Assembly: GCA_037157565.1 (NCBI GenBank)
Contig: JAZHRO010000013.1
Coordinates: 31,004,501-31,068,500 of the forward strand
Direction of reading: 5' to 3'
DNA length: 64,000 bases
DNA from: Thalassia testudinum
Lineage: Eukaryota; Streptophyta; Magnoliopsida; Alismatales; Hydrocharitaceae
In this document: positions 33,676 through 44,325 of the stretch, in pieces
Position numbering within the stretch: position 1 is the first letter of the stretch
Layout: every line of letters begins with the position of its first letter
Made by a program: the position numbers and the translations under genes
Notes under the pieces: generated by a model
What the model was told of the DNA's origin: nothing
Database searches by the model: none
What the model saw: the letters and a program-made list of their open reading frames with translations, nothing else

Positions 33676-34250
33676 CACACCACGGATGGAGACCTATATT
33701 GTTGACCAATATGTCAAACGAGTCCAAAATAGGATAGACACTATACTAATACGTAAAGAATTTCGAAAGAAAACCAACAATACTTTGCAAAAAATCGACT
33801 CTATCTGGGCCTTGAATCGGCATAAAAACACGCATCTTGACCAAAATCAGACGTTTGGGAAGAGTCCCAGATGTCTTAAACGAGCGTGGAATCTCACCTT
33901 ACTTTCTACGTCTTTTTCAGATGTTTAAAACCCTCCACCGCCATCTGAGGGTGTCTCCAGACGTCTAGCACTGCTCTCAGTCATCTGGGAGAGCAGTCGG
34001 ACATCTGACGATGCTCCTAGACGTCCTAAAGTGCCTTCAACGTCGTGCCAATGCACCTTCCCAATGCCTCTGGCACCTTCCCATGCAAAACATACTTTAG
34101 TACCTTAAATAAAAGAACAACCGACTCCACCTCCAGTGCTCTCATTGGAGCTAGAAATCGTTCGCAACAACCAATTCTGACTCACCCGCTCACCTTTTGT
34201 TCTAAATTTAGGGTCAAGCTGATTGTAACCCGATACGGGAAATTTACGAA
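33676..34250 (-). repeat. Family-C LTR copy 2, outer part
   Basis: Continues copy 2 beyond B1. 33690-34030 matches copy 1 (7490-7770), including CAGACGT(C/T)T words and GATGCTCCTAGACGTC. The outer edge is not sharp; it is set at about 34250. Confidence 0.55.
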
Positions 34251-34843
34251 GTACAAATTATATGAGGTTACATGTTTATAGCATATATAGATATTGCATT
34301 CATGAATAAGATTATTTTATTAAGAGAATGCATTAGGGATTTTATCCTTTAGTTGATTCCTGTAATCTGGAATCCAGTACAACTTTTCACACACACGTAG
34401 AATTTGCAATGGATTCACGATGAAGGCTGATAAACGTCTTCAGTTTGTCAAGAAGAAGCAGTGCCTCTTTTCCTGAACCCTTGGACAATGTTTTGGGAGT
34501 CAGGCAGATTTTCCTCCAAAAATCCACCATATAGTGTGAGAGAGTAGAGTGTATTGGTGCTCTAAGATTAGTGCAAGGAATCTGGAATCCTAGATAATTA
34601 GGTAATGATACTCTGAGATTAGACATAGTTTTCGCTCTCGGTTCCTGCGTATACATTTTTGTGCGAAATTGTGAGAGCCACCGTATAAGGCAAATACGCG
34701 GAGAGTGAGTTTTCATAAAACTAGGGCTAAGGTGGATGGTTACGACCATTCTTTACGGAATCCTCAGCTAAAGGAGAGTATTGATGTCAAGGTCAGAAAT
34801 ACACAGTCCTATCCGTCTCTCCTAGTGCCGTGAGTAGGCATTT

Positions 34844-35430
34844 CCACCAAATAAGCCACCCAATGTCTCTTGAGTACCACCAATCCCTAATAATGCCTCA
34901 ATAAAGTTCATGGATGTATACTAGTTGTGTTATGTTGAAAAAAAAAATATTAAAAAAAAAATGAGAAAGAAAAAGAAAAAGAATGATGAAAAGAAAGAAA
35001 AACTGAAAAAAAAAAAACTGAAAAAAAAGAAGAAAAAGCAAAGAAAAGAATGAATATTTAGTGTTTATCAAGGCAATACCACCAAATAAAATTGAGCTCC
35101 ACCAAATATGGCCTTAACCTATTTTCTTGTGTTTCTGACCGCCCGAATACTGGCTGAGGAATCCCGACTTAGTGTTAGGGTTATGAGAACTCAATTAAAG
35201 TGTTAATGCCTAGTGAGACCACCAAATACAGATCCTATGTGTGAATCTGGTGAGGTTGTGAGCTCTAAGAAAAAGAAAGAAAAAGAGCAAGAGAGAATGA
35301 ATACAAAGGAATCAAAAGAGAGCATAGTTTTTAACGTCTTTCTCTTAGTTGAGTTACTTAGTAATTCGAGAATCTAAATTCTATAGTACTAGTCTCTATG
35401 TAGCACCAAGTGAAAATGAGCCACCAAATA
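34844..35430 (+). repeat. Dispersed CCACCAAATA motif, five exact copies
   Basis: Exact copies at 34844-34853, 35079-35088, 35099-35108, 35219-35228 and 35421-35430, all on the same strand, in a region otherwise without repeats. Confidence 0.75.
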
Positions 35431-35762
35431 TATAATCCTTTCTCTCAGAGATTCTCTACCTAAGCCCAGAGCCAGGGTGAAATTCATAGAATATCTTAAA
35501 TACCCTGAGGGAAGAAGTCCGCCTATCCCGCTAGAATTTTTACTCGGGGTCAAGTACAGGCATTAGAGGTGTATTAGTTTTCACTCGAATCCATTGCAAA
35601 AGCTACATAGCTGCACCTTCACGATTGTTTGGATTTCTAGAGCATACGATAAAAACAAAAGGGAGAAAAATCTCTATGCAAACACTTGATAAAATAACCA
35701 GTCCCTTAGGGACCCTTGCTGTAAATAATTTAGTCTTGCATTTGCTAGGGACTAGAAAGATT

Positions 35763-35776
35763 TAGGCATGGGGGTA
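35763..35776 (+). promoter_or_regulatory. Polypurine tract of family-D element
   Basis: TAGGCATGGGGGTA just before the LTR; matches TAGGCGTGGGGGTA before the LARD 3' LTR. It primes plus-strand DNA synthesis. Confidence 0.75.
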
Positions 35777-37984
35777 TGATTGCGCAGCAATCATAGGTCT
35801 TAATTGACCTAAATTAAGCTAAGACTTAGCATAAGTTAGGGTTATTCACGCATGCATACGCATTATCTGCATCTTTACTGCTTTCCTTTAGCTATGCATA
35901 AAATAATGTTATAATGTGCTGATTAAGTGTATTATGTCGATTGCAGGCAATAAGCAGATCTGGAGCAGGATCTGAAGCTGGATCTGAAATAACGGGAGTT
36001 GTGGCAGAGCTAGAGCAGAAGGCCTAGTTTATATGTAGGAATAATAATGTAAGCGGGTTAAAGGTTTTCTATTCTATTAAGTAGAAATAAAGCAGTAAAA
36101 TATGAAGAGCTTAGGTCCATCCTAGCCCAAGGATAGCCTAGAGACTTCCCCAAGCCTTAGCCACCCTTAGATTAGGTCACAACACCCTAAGAAGCCCTAA
36201 AACCCTAGTTCCAACCCTTCTCTGGACGTCCAGATAAGTTTTAAGACGTCCAGGACCCTTAGCCAACTCCCGCACACTTCAAACCCACTTCTGCAATGTT
36301 ATTGGACGTCCAGACACATTGTCAGACGTCCAATTTCTGCAGAATACCCAAAACAAAACCTGAAATCCTTCCTGACTCTAATTGGACGTCCAGACAAGAA
36401 GTCTGGACTTCTGATTTTTGAGCATAAGACGTCTGATTATATAATTAGACGTCTGATACTGCTCTCCAATTCCTGTTTTGAGATTTAAGCCTTGATCTTG
36501 GATCTCAAGGTCCCTAAACCCAATTCCAACCCCATAGGAACCTAAATTAAGGTGCCCTAACCCTAGTACATCACCTCTAGACCTCCCTAAGGACCTAATT
36601 AGGTCCTCACTAAACCTAATTGACTTGGATCTTAGTCAATTCCATCAGCCTATTCAATTGGACTCATTGAGTCCAATTGTGCCCTGATCTCAGCACACAC
36701 TGTCCAATTGGACTCAGTGAGAGTCCAATTGACCTAGACCTGACTTAATTGAGTTGTTTTACTCTCAATTAAGTTTCCACACACCCAATTAAGCTTGTAT
36801 TGAGTTTAATTGCACTTTACCTTAGTGAATTAGGGTTTATAACCCTAATTTGAGACCTACCTTGACCTAAACCTACTAGAACCCAACCTAATCAACCTAG
36901 CCACCTAAGTTTCAACCTACACACACCCACACACACCCACACACACCATCCACATGAAAATATCTAGCCTAGAGTTCTCTAGAACTCTTTACCATGTGTG
37001 GTTGCCTTGGTTGCCAAAAATAGCAACCAAGAGCCATTCAATTTTTAGATCCACATTTAGTGGATCTAAAAACCACCATCCACCCTCGCTCTCTCACTCT
37101 CCCACGATCTCCCACCATAGGCCTCTCTAGAGAATTCCACAATTCCCTAGAGAGCTTCCCTTAGGTCTATAAAAAAACCCCTTGGGTGGCCATTTGCACC
37201 CATTCACTTCTTTGGCAACTGCACTCCATTGGTGCCATTCACGCCACCTCCATAGTCACTCCACCTCCACGAACTCACTACCACCACCATGGAGGACACC
37301 ATGCCGGGATGCTGGATCAACCCTACTTGTCTCCAAGGGTCGGCCTAAGCTACATTGGCCGCCCCTCATTCTCTTCTCGACCACTCCAAGGCCATCGGGG
37401 ACCACCCCTGAATGCCCTCTATTCTTCTAGCTCTAGATCACGCTCTTCATAATTTTTATTGCTTTCATTTACTGCTTAGTAGAGTAGTCTTACTTCTCCC
37501 CCAATGATGCATGTGAAATCCCCCCATCGATTCTTGTATGTGATCATTTTCTGGTAGCTAGATTTAATTTTCAAGCATTTATGTACAAGCTTTCCTCTAG
37601 ATTCCTTGTGCAACAACTCCCAAATGAATGAATGAAAACACATTTTTATATATATATCTCTATCTGTTTGAAATCGCCATGAGCTTAATGATTGCTATTA
37701 TCATATTTGCATGATTTAAGTGACTGTTCTTTAACCGCCTATATATTACGCACCAGCATGTCGTTTAAATAAAGTAGAGCGGCTTTAAAATCGATTTCAA
37801 AAACAAAAACAACGCCTCCCAGAGACGAACAACCGGGACTCAAAGTCTCGTTATTTTCAAAACAATATCTTTGTTGGACGTATTTCGCAACTATACTACG
37901 ATGCTTTTATCAAAAATGCGATCTATGACCTTCCAACACCTCACGAGCTTTCCTTTTGCATGAGGGGCTGTAGTAGCTCCAACA
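35777..37984 (+). repeat. D2 3' LTR
   Basis: A 2208-bp LTR, tip TGATTGC-GCA-GCAATCA, end ...AGCTCCAACA, U5 box GCCTCCCAGAGACGAAC at about 37806. The following bases ATGGT (37985-37989) would be its target duplication. GACGTCCAG-type words occur at 36225-36460. Confidence 0.75.
37123..37174 (+). promoter_or_regulatory. D2 core promoter: hairpin plus TATA box
   Basis: Inverted repeat CTCTCTAGAGAATT/AATTCCCTAGAGAG (13 of 14 paired, loop CCAC) at 37123-37154, 14 bases before TATAAAA (37168-37174). Closest spacing of the set. Confidence 0.6.
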
Positions 37985-38157
37985 ATGGTGCTCAGGACCT
38001 CCCGTCGTCTGCCTCTCCTACTCCCCGCTCTCCCTCTCCTTCACCCTTACTCGGTTGTTGTGGTGGAGAATAAATGGAGGAGGGGGGGTAAGGTGGCGTG
38101 GGAAGGGTATGGGGCCTGGGGGGAGGTGTATGGTGCATGGGCATGGGGGAGTATGGT
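37985..38157. other. Spacer between D2 and the LARD
   Basis: A 173-bp G-rich segment with repeated ATGGTGCATGG-like words; it continues as GCATGGCATGGGGG after the LARD at 48528. No gene. Confidence 0.5.
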
Positions 38158-40949
38158 TGATGAGAGCCTCATCATGAGCCTTAACTAGCTCATTTTTACC
38201 TAAGAAAGAGAATAAGGGCTCCTACATAACCTAAAGAAGGGCTTAATTTAAGGAAAAAGTGTTCTGAGAAAAAAACATGAAATAAAGGTTAAAACTGCAA
38301 TTTCACCTTTGCAGAACATAAACGGGATTTCTCAGAGGCAAAACATAGGTCAAATGGTCTGAATAAGATAAAAAGTGGGTTGGATCAATCAGAAATGGGT
38401 TATTGTACAATCCAAGAATTAAATGACAATCTGTAATCCTAAAATAGACCTACTTAATTCAACAAGGTTTTGGTCAAGAAAAAAATCAAATAAATCCTCT
38501 AAAATTCATGGAAAAATATCCCCTAGGGTTTACAACCTCCAATTTGGCCTTTGGAACCTATTTTGACCAAGATTGGGGTCCTAGCTCATTAATTGACTTA
38601 ATTTGGGTTTTTGTGCAAAATATTCACTCAAACGTGGTTAAACCTAAAATCCAACTTCATCATTGGATTCCTTAGGTCCAAATTAGGTTTGCACCAAAAT
38701 TTGGACCTAAGGGGAGGTCATCTTGACCTACTTTGCAAAATAGTACACCCAATTCCATTTTTGCCCCTATCTTTTGAAACCATTGCACATATCCCCCTAA
38801 CTTCCTCGCCACTCTTACAAATAGGTCCCTCCACCATTAATGGGGAGAAATACTACTCCAACGAGGAATGGAGGGGGAGTACTCTCTGATTCCTCAGAGA
38901 TCTCCTCCCAGATTTGGAAGGGAGATTCCCTAAGGAATTCTCTTTCATCTGAGCGTGATCCTAATATCTGATTTGCACCCAATCTCTCGTGCGAACGCAC
39001 GAGAGATTTGGATCTCCAACAGTTTCCATCTCTGGTGAGGTCTCTTATGCTTGGAATCTTGTCTTCCAAGCATAAGAGTCCCTGCCAGCAACTATAAAAA
39101 TGACCACCATCTCCAGCTGCATCTCTTCAGCTCGACTTGGACAAAAATCCACCCCAATTTCATCTTCTTCTCCTCTAGTCAAGTAGTCCAGTGAGCTCCG
39201 ACGAGCCTCCCTCCTCTTTCTCGTCGCTCTGCCACATTACTAGCGGTGTAGTTGTCCTCACCATTCTCCTCCGCATCGCACAACACCCGCGCGAGCACCT
39301 CAGCCCCTTTGTCGTCGCCACTCTCCCTCCACTGGACACCGTCTTCTCGGGCGACAGCAGGTACAGCCAGCCGCCATCTCTCCCCTTTCGTCCACTTAAT
39401 TAGGTTAGACATACTCCTCTCTATCCCCTCTTCAATTCCCCTCCTTCTATTTCACAAAACATCCCTCGACTGCCATTGTCCACCGCCATCTTCTCCATCT
39501 CCGACCGACCTCCGGCGAGACTCATCCATCACTCCACACTTCCACACGTCTCGCCACCAACCTCTTCACCTCCGCCATCGACCACTGAACACTTTCCACC
39601 CACTCATACACCGTCACACGCACTCCACGCTTCCACCGAACAAACCCACTCACACTGTCATAGTCCAACCTAGGCACGCATGCCTAGGCCGATCTGAGCC
39701 ATGCTGACCCCCGCCTCACCTTCGTCGTGATACGAAAAAGGTTCTCCTGTTGTCTAATAAAGCCGCAAGGCTACTTTTGTGTCGTGCAGGGTAGAGCTCC
39801 CATCCGCCATTAACAAGCACACCAGCTTACTTGCCTCTGAGCTTTAGGCCGCAAGCTTCAGGTTTCAAGATCCCAGGCTACGCGGGTTGAGTGTGTGAGA
39901 GAATCTAGCCTGAGAGCCGTAGCTGCGAACCCTTCAGCCACGTCAATTGCGTGAACACATCTTCCTACAAGTGCCAGCAGATGCGGGTGGGACATTTGTC
40001 CCACCTCGTGAATGCAAGAGTGCGGCGCGTAACATAAATTGAATTTATGTTTCATGTTGTTTGCCTCAAGTCACACAGGGGTGAGGTCCCTCGCCTTCAC
40101 TCACTATGCCTCGTCCACGACACTCCCCCATGGACCTTGCACCTGTCCCGACTAACCTAACTAACCTAACACTCCTTGCGCACCACACCCACGCCGGTGC
40201 CTGGACCCGGGCACGCGATCGACCCGATTACCTAGCTCTGGGAGAGCGTACCAAAGAGAGAAAAGGAGAGAGAGAGAGACGCGGGGAAGGTAGGGGGTTA
40301 GGTTTTGCTGCGTTGTGCGGGGAAGAAGCAGAGCTAAGGAAGGAAGAGGCACAGCAGGGAAGCTAAGGAAAAAGAAGGAAGAGGAAGGCTAAGACATATA
40401 GCTGCGGAAAGGAAGAGGAAGGAAGGCCAAAGAGAAGAGAACATCAGAGGAGAAATAAGGCAGAAGCCAAGGAAGAAGAAGAAGAAAGGCTAAAGCCAAG
40501 GGAAGGAGCAACACTGTATAGCAGGAGGCAAGGTTGACAAAGAAAAAGAAGAGCAAGGTAGAGGAGAAAGCACTGTGCAAAAGAGATGGAAGAAAGCAAA
40601 AGCTAAGAAGGAAGAGAAGCAACTGAAGCAGAGACAGAAAGAGAAGGAAGAAGAAGAAGAAAAGAAAGCTGCAAGGAGAAGAAAATAAGAGGCTATCATT
40701 TAAGACGTCTGATCATAGAATCAAACGTCCAACTCTTCTATTTTTGCTATAAATTTAATTCATAAACTCTTGCATTTATATTCTGAATTAAGTTTTGAGT
40801 AATTCTAAATGTTCAATTACATTATTGAGATTAGTGAATAAATTCCATTTGCTCATGTGCTCGATCTCACATACTTAGGTTTTCGAGTAATAAATTCTTA
40901 TTTGTTGTCAACGCAACTGACTTAAAAAGCCCGACAAAGCGATGCAACA
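38158..40949 (+). repeat. LARD 5' LTR (family A)
   Basis: 2792 bp, TGATGAG-AGC-CTCATCA ... GCGATGCAACA. Promoter at 38981-39099, box TCTGGGAGAGC at about 40236, purine tract 40320-40690, decayed U5 box (GCTCATGTGCTCGATCT) at about 40853. Contains AAGACGTCTGATC at about 40701. Confidence 0.9.
38981..39099 (+). promoter_or_regulatory. LARD 5' LTR core promoter: hairpin plus TATA box
   Basis: Perfect 12-bp inverted repeat AATCTCTCGTGC/GCACGAGAGATT, loop GAAC (38981-39008), 85 bases before TATAAAA (39093-39099). Compared with 21634-21661, one stem position changes from A-T to G-C on both arms. The 3' LTR has lost this hairpin by a deletion near 46550. Confidence 0.75.
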
Positions 40950-40952
40950 TTT

Positions 40953-40970
40953 TGGAGCCGTTGCCGGGGA
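40953..40970 (+). promoter_or_regulatory. LARD primer-binding site (tRNA-Asp)
   Basis: TGGAGCCGTTGCCGGGGA, one base from the E1 site, three bases after the LTR end. Confidence 0.85.
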
Positions 40971-41759
40971 GCAACGCACAATTTATCACTAATCTCTGCA
41001 TTCTTTTTTTGATCATATTGAACACTAACTTGCCCTACTTTGCTTTGTTGTGATCTTGCAAGGTATTTCACGAGAAGATCCCTCCCGCAAGTCAACTACT
41101 CCAGGGCAGGTAATCTCTTTTCTTCCTTAAACCATCCCCTAATCCTTGAAAGACAAAAGGAAGCAATTAATTTAGGAATCAATTGCCTTCTTTCTATAGT
41201 AATCACCATCTTTAAGGCAAACGTTTCCTGATTTTGCGAAAATTTTTCAAATCTTCTTGAAGTTGGAGCGATTTTTTTTAGATCCTACCCCACAAAATTC
41301 CTGTGCCTAATAGAAATCACACTTAATCTCTGCGAACAACACATTTCTTGCTTTTAAGTCCAAAGAGAACCTTTTTCAAGAAGAAAAGAGGATTGGAAAT
41401 AGAACCAAATTAGGGTCTCAACAGTAGGGTCTTGGAGTGCTAGTTCACACATGCCTGTATAAAATGAAATGAACCCTCCCGCATTAGTGTGCGAACCAAG
41501 CCCTTGATTGAAGAGATCTAAACAAGACAAACCCTAAAAATTGAGCTCTAAAATCACTTGAATCTTAAAATCCTGGACCTAATAAACTGGGAGTCAAATC
41601 AGGGTGGTCTTTAGGTCCCAAGCCTAGAGTCATTCTGCCATCTTTAGGACAGGTCAGGTGAAGTTGACCCCTTGGGTCAACCAACCTCTAAATTAGGTCA
41701 AAACATCAAAACATCTAAAGTTCAAGTGAGAACCCTAAAGCACCTTTGAAATAAAAGTG

Positions 41760-42000
41760 GTAGACTTAAGAAGTCAAGGTCCCCATTCTGGTCTACCTAG
41801 AATCTCAGTGACAAGAGAGGTCGGGTGGGGGAAACCTTGTAACCCGTGGGGACGCTCTACTGTGTAGGGGTCTTTGCAGGACTTTCCCTCTCTTACTACC
41901 TAGGTAATTCTCAGGTGGACGATCTTCTGATCCAGAGGTATCATCCGCCTCGAACCTCCATAGTCATCCAAACGTTTTTGGGTGCCTCGATTAGGTCAAA
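41760..42000 (+). promoter_or_regulatory. LARD leader block shared with E1
   Basis: Contains GGGGTCTTTGCAGGACT, GGTAATTCTCAGGTGGACG and TTTTTGGGTGCC in the same order as the E1 leader (873-1117, opposite strand). Likely cis signal for packaging by partner Gag; inferred from conservation. Confidence 0.6.
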
Positions 42001-42150
42001 AACATCTCCAGTCCCTCATCTTTTCACTTTAGAGCACACACATACATTTTCAGCGGGACTCTTTATTCAGATCTAATCGCTTCATAACTTGATTCTACAT
42101 CTTGATTCAAACTCCAATTCTACATCTTGATTCCACCACCTGATCCAAAT

Positions 42151-43983
42151 ATGCAGCCAAACCACTTAGGACTACCATTCAAGAAACCTAAATATCGGAG
42201 ATCCATGAGAGACAAGATGATTGAGGATGCCCTAAAATTCTATGAAAAAGAAGACAAAACCTCAACACCAGTAGAAAACATTCAGGTTGATGTCCCAACA
42301 ACCACAACCTTCATCATAACTTGTGCCCAAGTGCTATTGGCAGAAGCCACAAAAGGATCAACCCAAGACATGCTCATCACAGGATACATTGAGATAGAAA
42401 AATTGCACAATCTTGAATACCTTTAATGCATGACAAATTCTATACTTTGGGAGCAACACCAAGATGATCTTGAAAAATGGGAAGAGATAATGAGATTATT
42501 AAAACAAATTATCGACCAGAAATACCCGTATATGCCACAAACAGAGGATGAACCATCTTAGGACAACATCGAGGATCAATCTGATCTCAGGTTTGAGGCA
42601 CAAAAAGGTTGTGAATTCTCAACCCAGATGGAGTACAATGTGCCTAATATTGAAGAAGGTTGGGAAGTTTCAATTGCAGGAGAACACAATGTTGAGTCAA
42701 CTCTAGACCATGAATCACCAGGCTTAGAATCCCTAAACTCTTGCAATAATGAGAGGAGAACTGAACCTCTCAAGGGTGTAAATTTCGCCCCTTATTCTGA
42801 TAAAATGACCCTCGAAGGTTATTCGGACCTAGATTCTAGTGATTCAACCAGCATCCTAAGCCTAGAATCTAGATCTGAAACCTATTGGGAAGATTTCGAG
42901 GTCCCATATGAGGAAGATCAATTTTTCAATGAAGAATATGATTGTGAGCCTCTATTTGATGAATATCTCTCGCCAACATCCTCAGAGAAACCAATCGATT
43001 TTTCAAAAGTCATGCCAATTTACGATACAGAAACCTAAGAGTTGAACGAGTGGAGTTTCAATTGGGTCTATCCTACCAGCTTAGAACCTGAGCCTCTACC
43101 AAATAATGACACATTTTTAAGCTCAGAATTGACATCTAGGCTAGACACCAGTCAAGCTGCTGAATCTACAACATATGAGTTATTCTATCATGGAACTCAT
43201 AATCTTGAATCTCACTCAGATTTTGATTTTCGCAAACTCTCCGACTATTTCGAAACTAACCATAACATCGGAGAAAATCTGCTTCCTGATTATAACAAGC
43301 CAATCTATGACCTCAGCTCACATGACTCATTCTCTAACTTTGATTCTAAGGTCACGGTTCCCGAGATCACTGATTTCAGTTCAGGTTCCAGTAACATGGA
43401 ATCATTTCTTTTCGATCCTCAGGAATCAGAACCAGCAAATGCCGAGAGTAATTGCGACCCAGAATACGAATATTTTCTCAACTCCGATTTCCAGTATCCC
43501 ATAAACACTCTCCAGGCATTTGCTTTTGAAAGTTACTATGAGGACTCTCTACATGAGACCACCTGTCATTCCTTTCTAGAAGAGCCCTCATACACAATTC
43601 TCATTGAAGCCACCTCTACCACACATACAGAACTGATCAAAACTCGTTCTCTACCCCGACTCGCAACCGGACTCAATTTCTATTCTGATTCACCTCTCAT
43701 TGAGCCGTTTGCAAATGATTTAACTCCAAATCTATATCAGGCATCAGGTATCGATCAGACTGAAAAACATGATCCATCATTCTATGATCACCCATGTAAG
43801 GTTTCCACACCATGCACTGATTATTTTTCGGAACCCTACTCTGACCAGGCTGATTCGACTCAGCCTAAACCCAAGTTTTCACTTCCATATCCATCCGAGC
43901 CACATTGTATATTGTGGGTTCCGCATCTGTTGATCTACATCTATCAACTCACCAAACTGATTGGGTTTGGGTTGCATCATTAG
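42151..43983 (+). pseudogene. LARD acidic reading frame, three in-frame stops
   Basis: One frame of 611 codons from ATG at 42151 to TAG at 43981, broken by TAA (42424), TAG (42559) and TAA (43036) but never shifted. The first 92 residues include a basic patch (FKKPKYRRSMRDK). The rest is rich in Asp, Glu, Ser and Thr with repeated short acidic units (SDLDSSDSTS, EYDCEPLFDEY, CDPEYEYF). The C-terminus is hydrophobic (ILWVPHLLIYIYQL), perhaps a membrane-like end. No known domain is recognised. It occupies the place of gag-pol and retains the typical post-coding box, so it is a decayed element gene of unknown function. Confidence 0.55.
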
Positions 43984-43995
43984 CCTGTTGATCTT

Positions 43996-44043
43996 AACAA
44001 GCACCTGGTTGGACCAACCAGGCTCTTAATCAAGGTGCTTGTT
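43996..44043 (+). other. Nested hairpins just after the LARD reading frame
   Basis: Outer arms AACAAGCACC (43996-44005) and GGTGCTTGTT (44034-44043) pair perfectly. Inner arms CCTGGTTGG and CCAACCAGG (44004-44022) pair perfectly around one base. The two stems overlap by two bases. The structure starts 12 bases after the stop codon. Confidence 0.6.
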
Positions 44044-44114
44044 TTACAAAATTCCGCGGAATTGACCACTCCCACTCCACCCCATTTTCCGCTTGACTGA
44101 AGGCGTTGAATTTA

Positions 44115-44135
44115 GCGCTTAACAGGAGGCAACCC
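44115..44135 (+). other. Conserved post-coding box of Athila/Tat elements
   Basis: GCGCTTAACAGGAGGCAACC plus one C. Athila/Tat-type elements carry a GCGCTT...GGGAGGCAACCC box downstream of pol. Its presence without pol shows that the LARD derives from such an element. Confidence 0.65.
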
Positions 44136-44325
44136 GTCATTCCAAAAATAGAGATCCGTCTGATTATCCATCTGTACTCCACATCCATTGCACCTTGAGT
44201 TCAGCCTTAGACAGTTGATCCCACCTCTAGTACATGTACCAGAGCTTAAAATCGTCTGCATCAGTCACTTCTATCCCATTCACCCACCCGATGTATCATG
44301 TTCTAAGTCCTTGACCACAACACTA

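Larger units (their letters stand above)
34250..35776 (+). mobile_element. 3' internal region of a family-D element
   Basis: Non-coding DNA ending in the polypurine tract of the LTR at 35777. It holds A/G-rich tracts (34935-35045, 35260-35330) and five CCACCAAATA words. A 120-codon antisense frame (34387-34749) resembles nothing I know and is probably chance. The 5' LTR of this element is not in the window. Confidence 0.55.

Noticed and set aside
34387..34749. 120-codon minus-strand frame
   Set aside because: Antisense to a non-coding family-D region, no recognisable domain; kept only as a remark.
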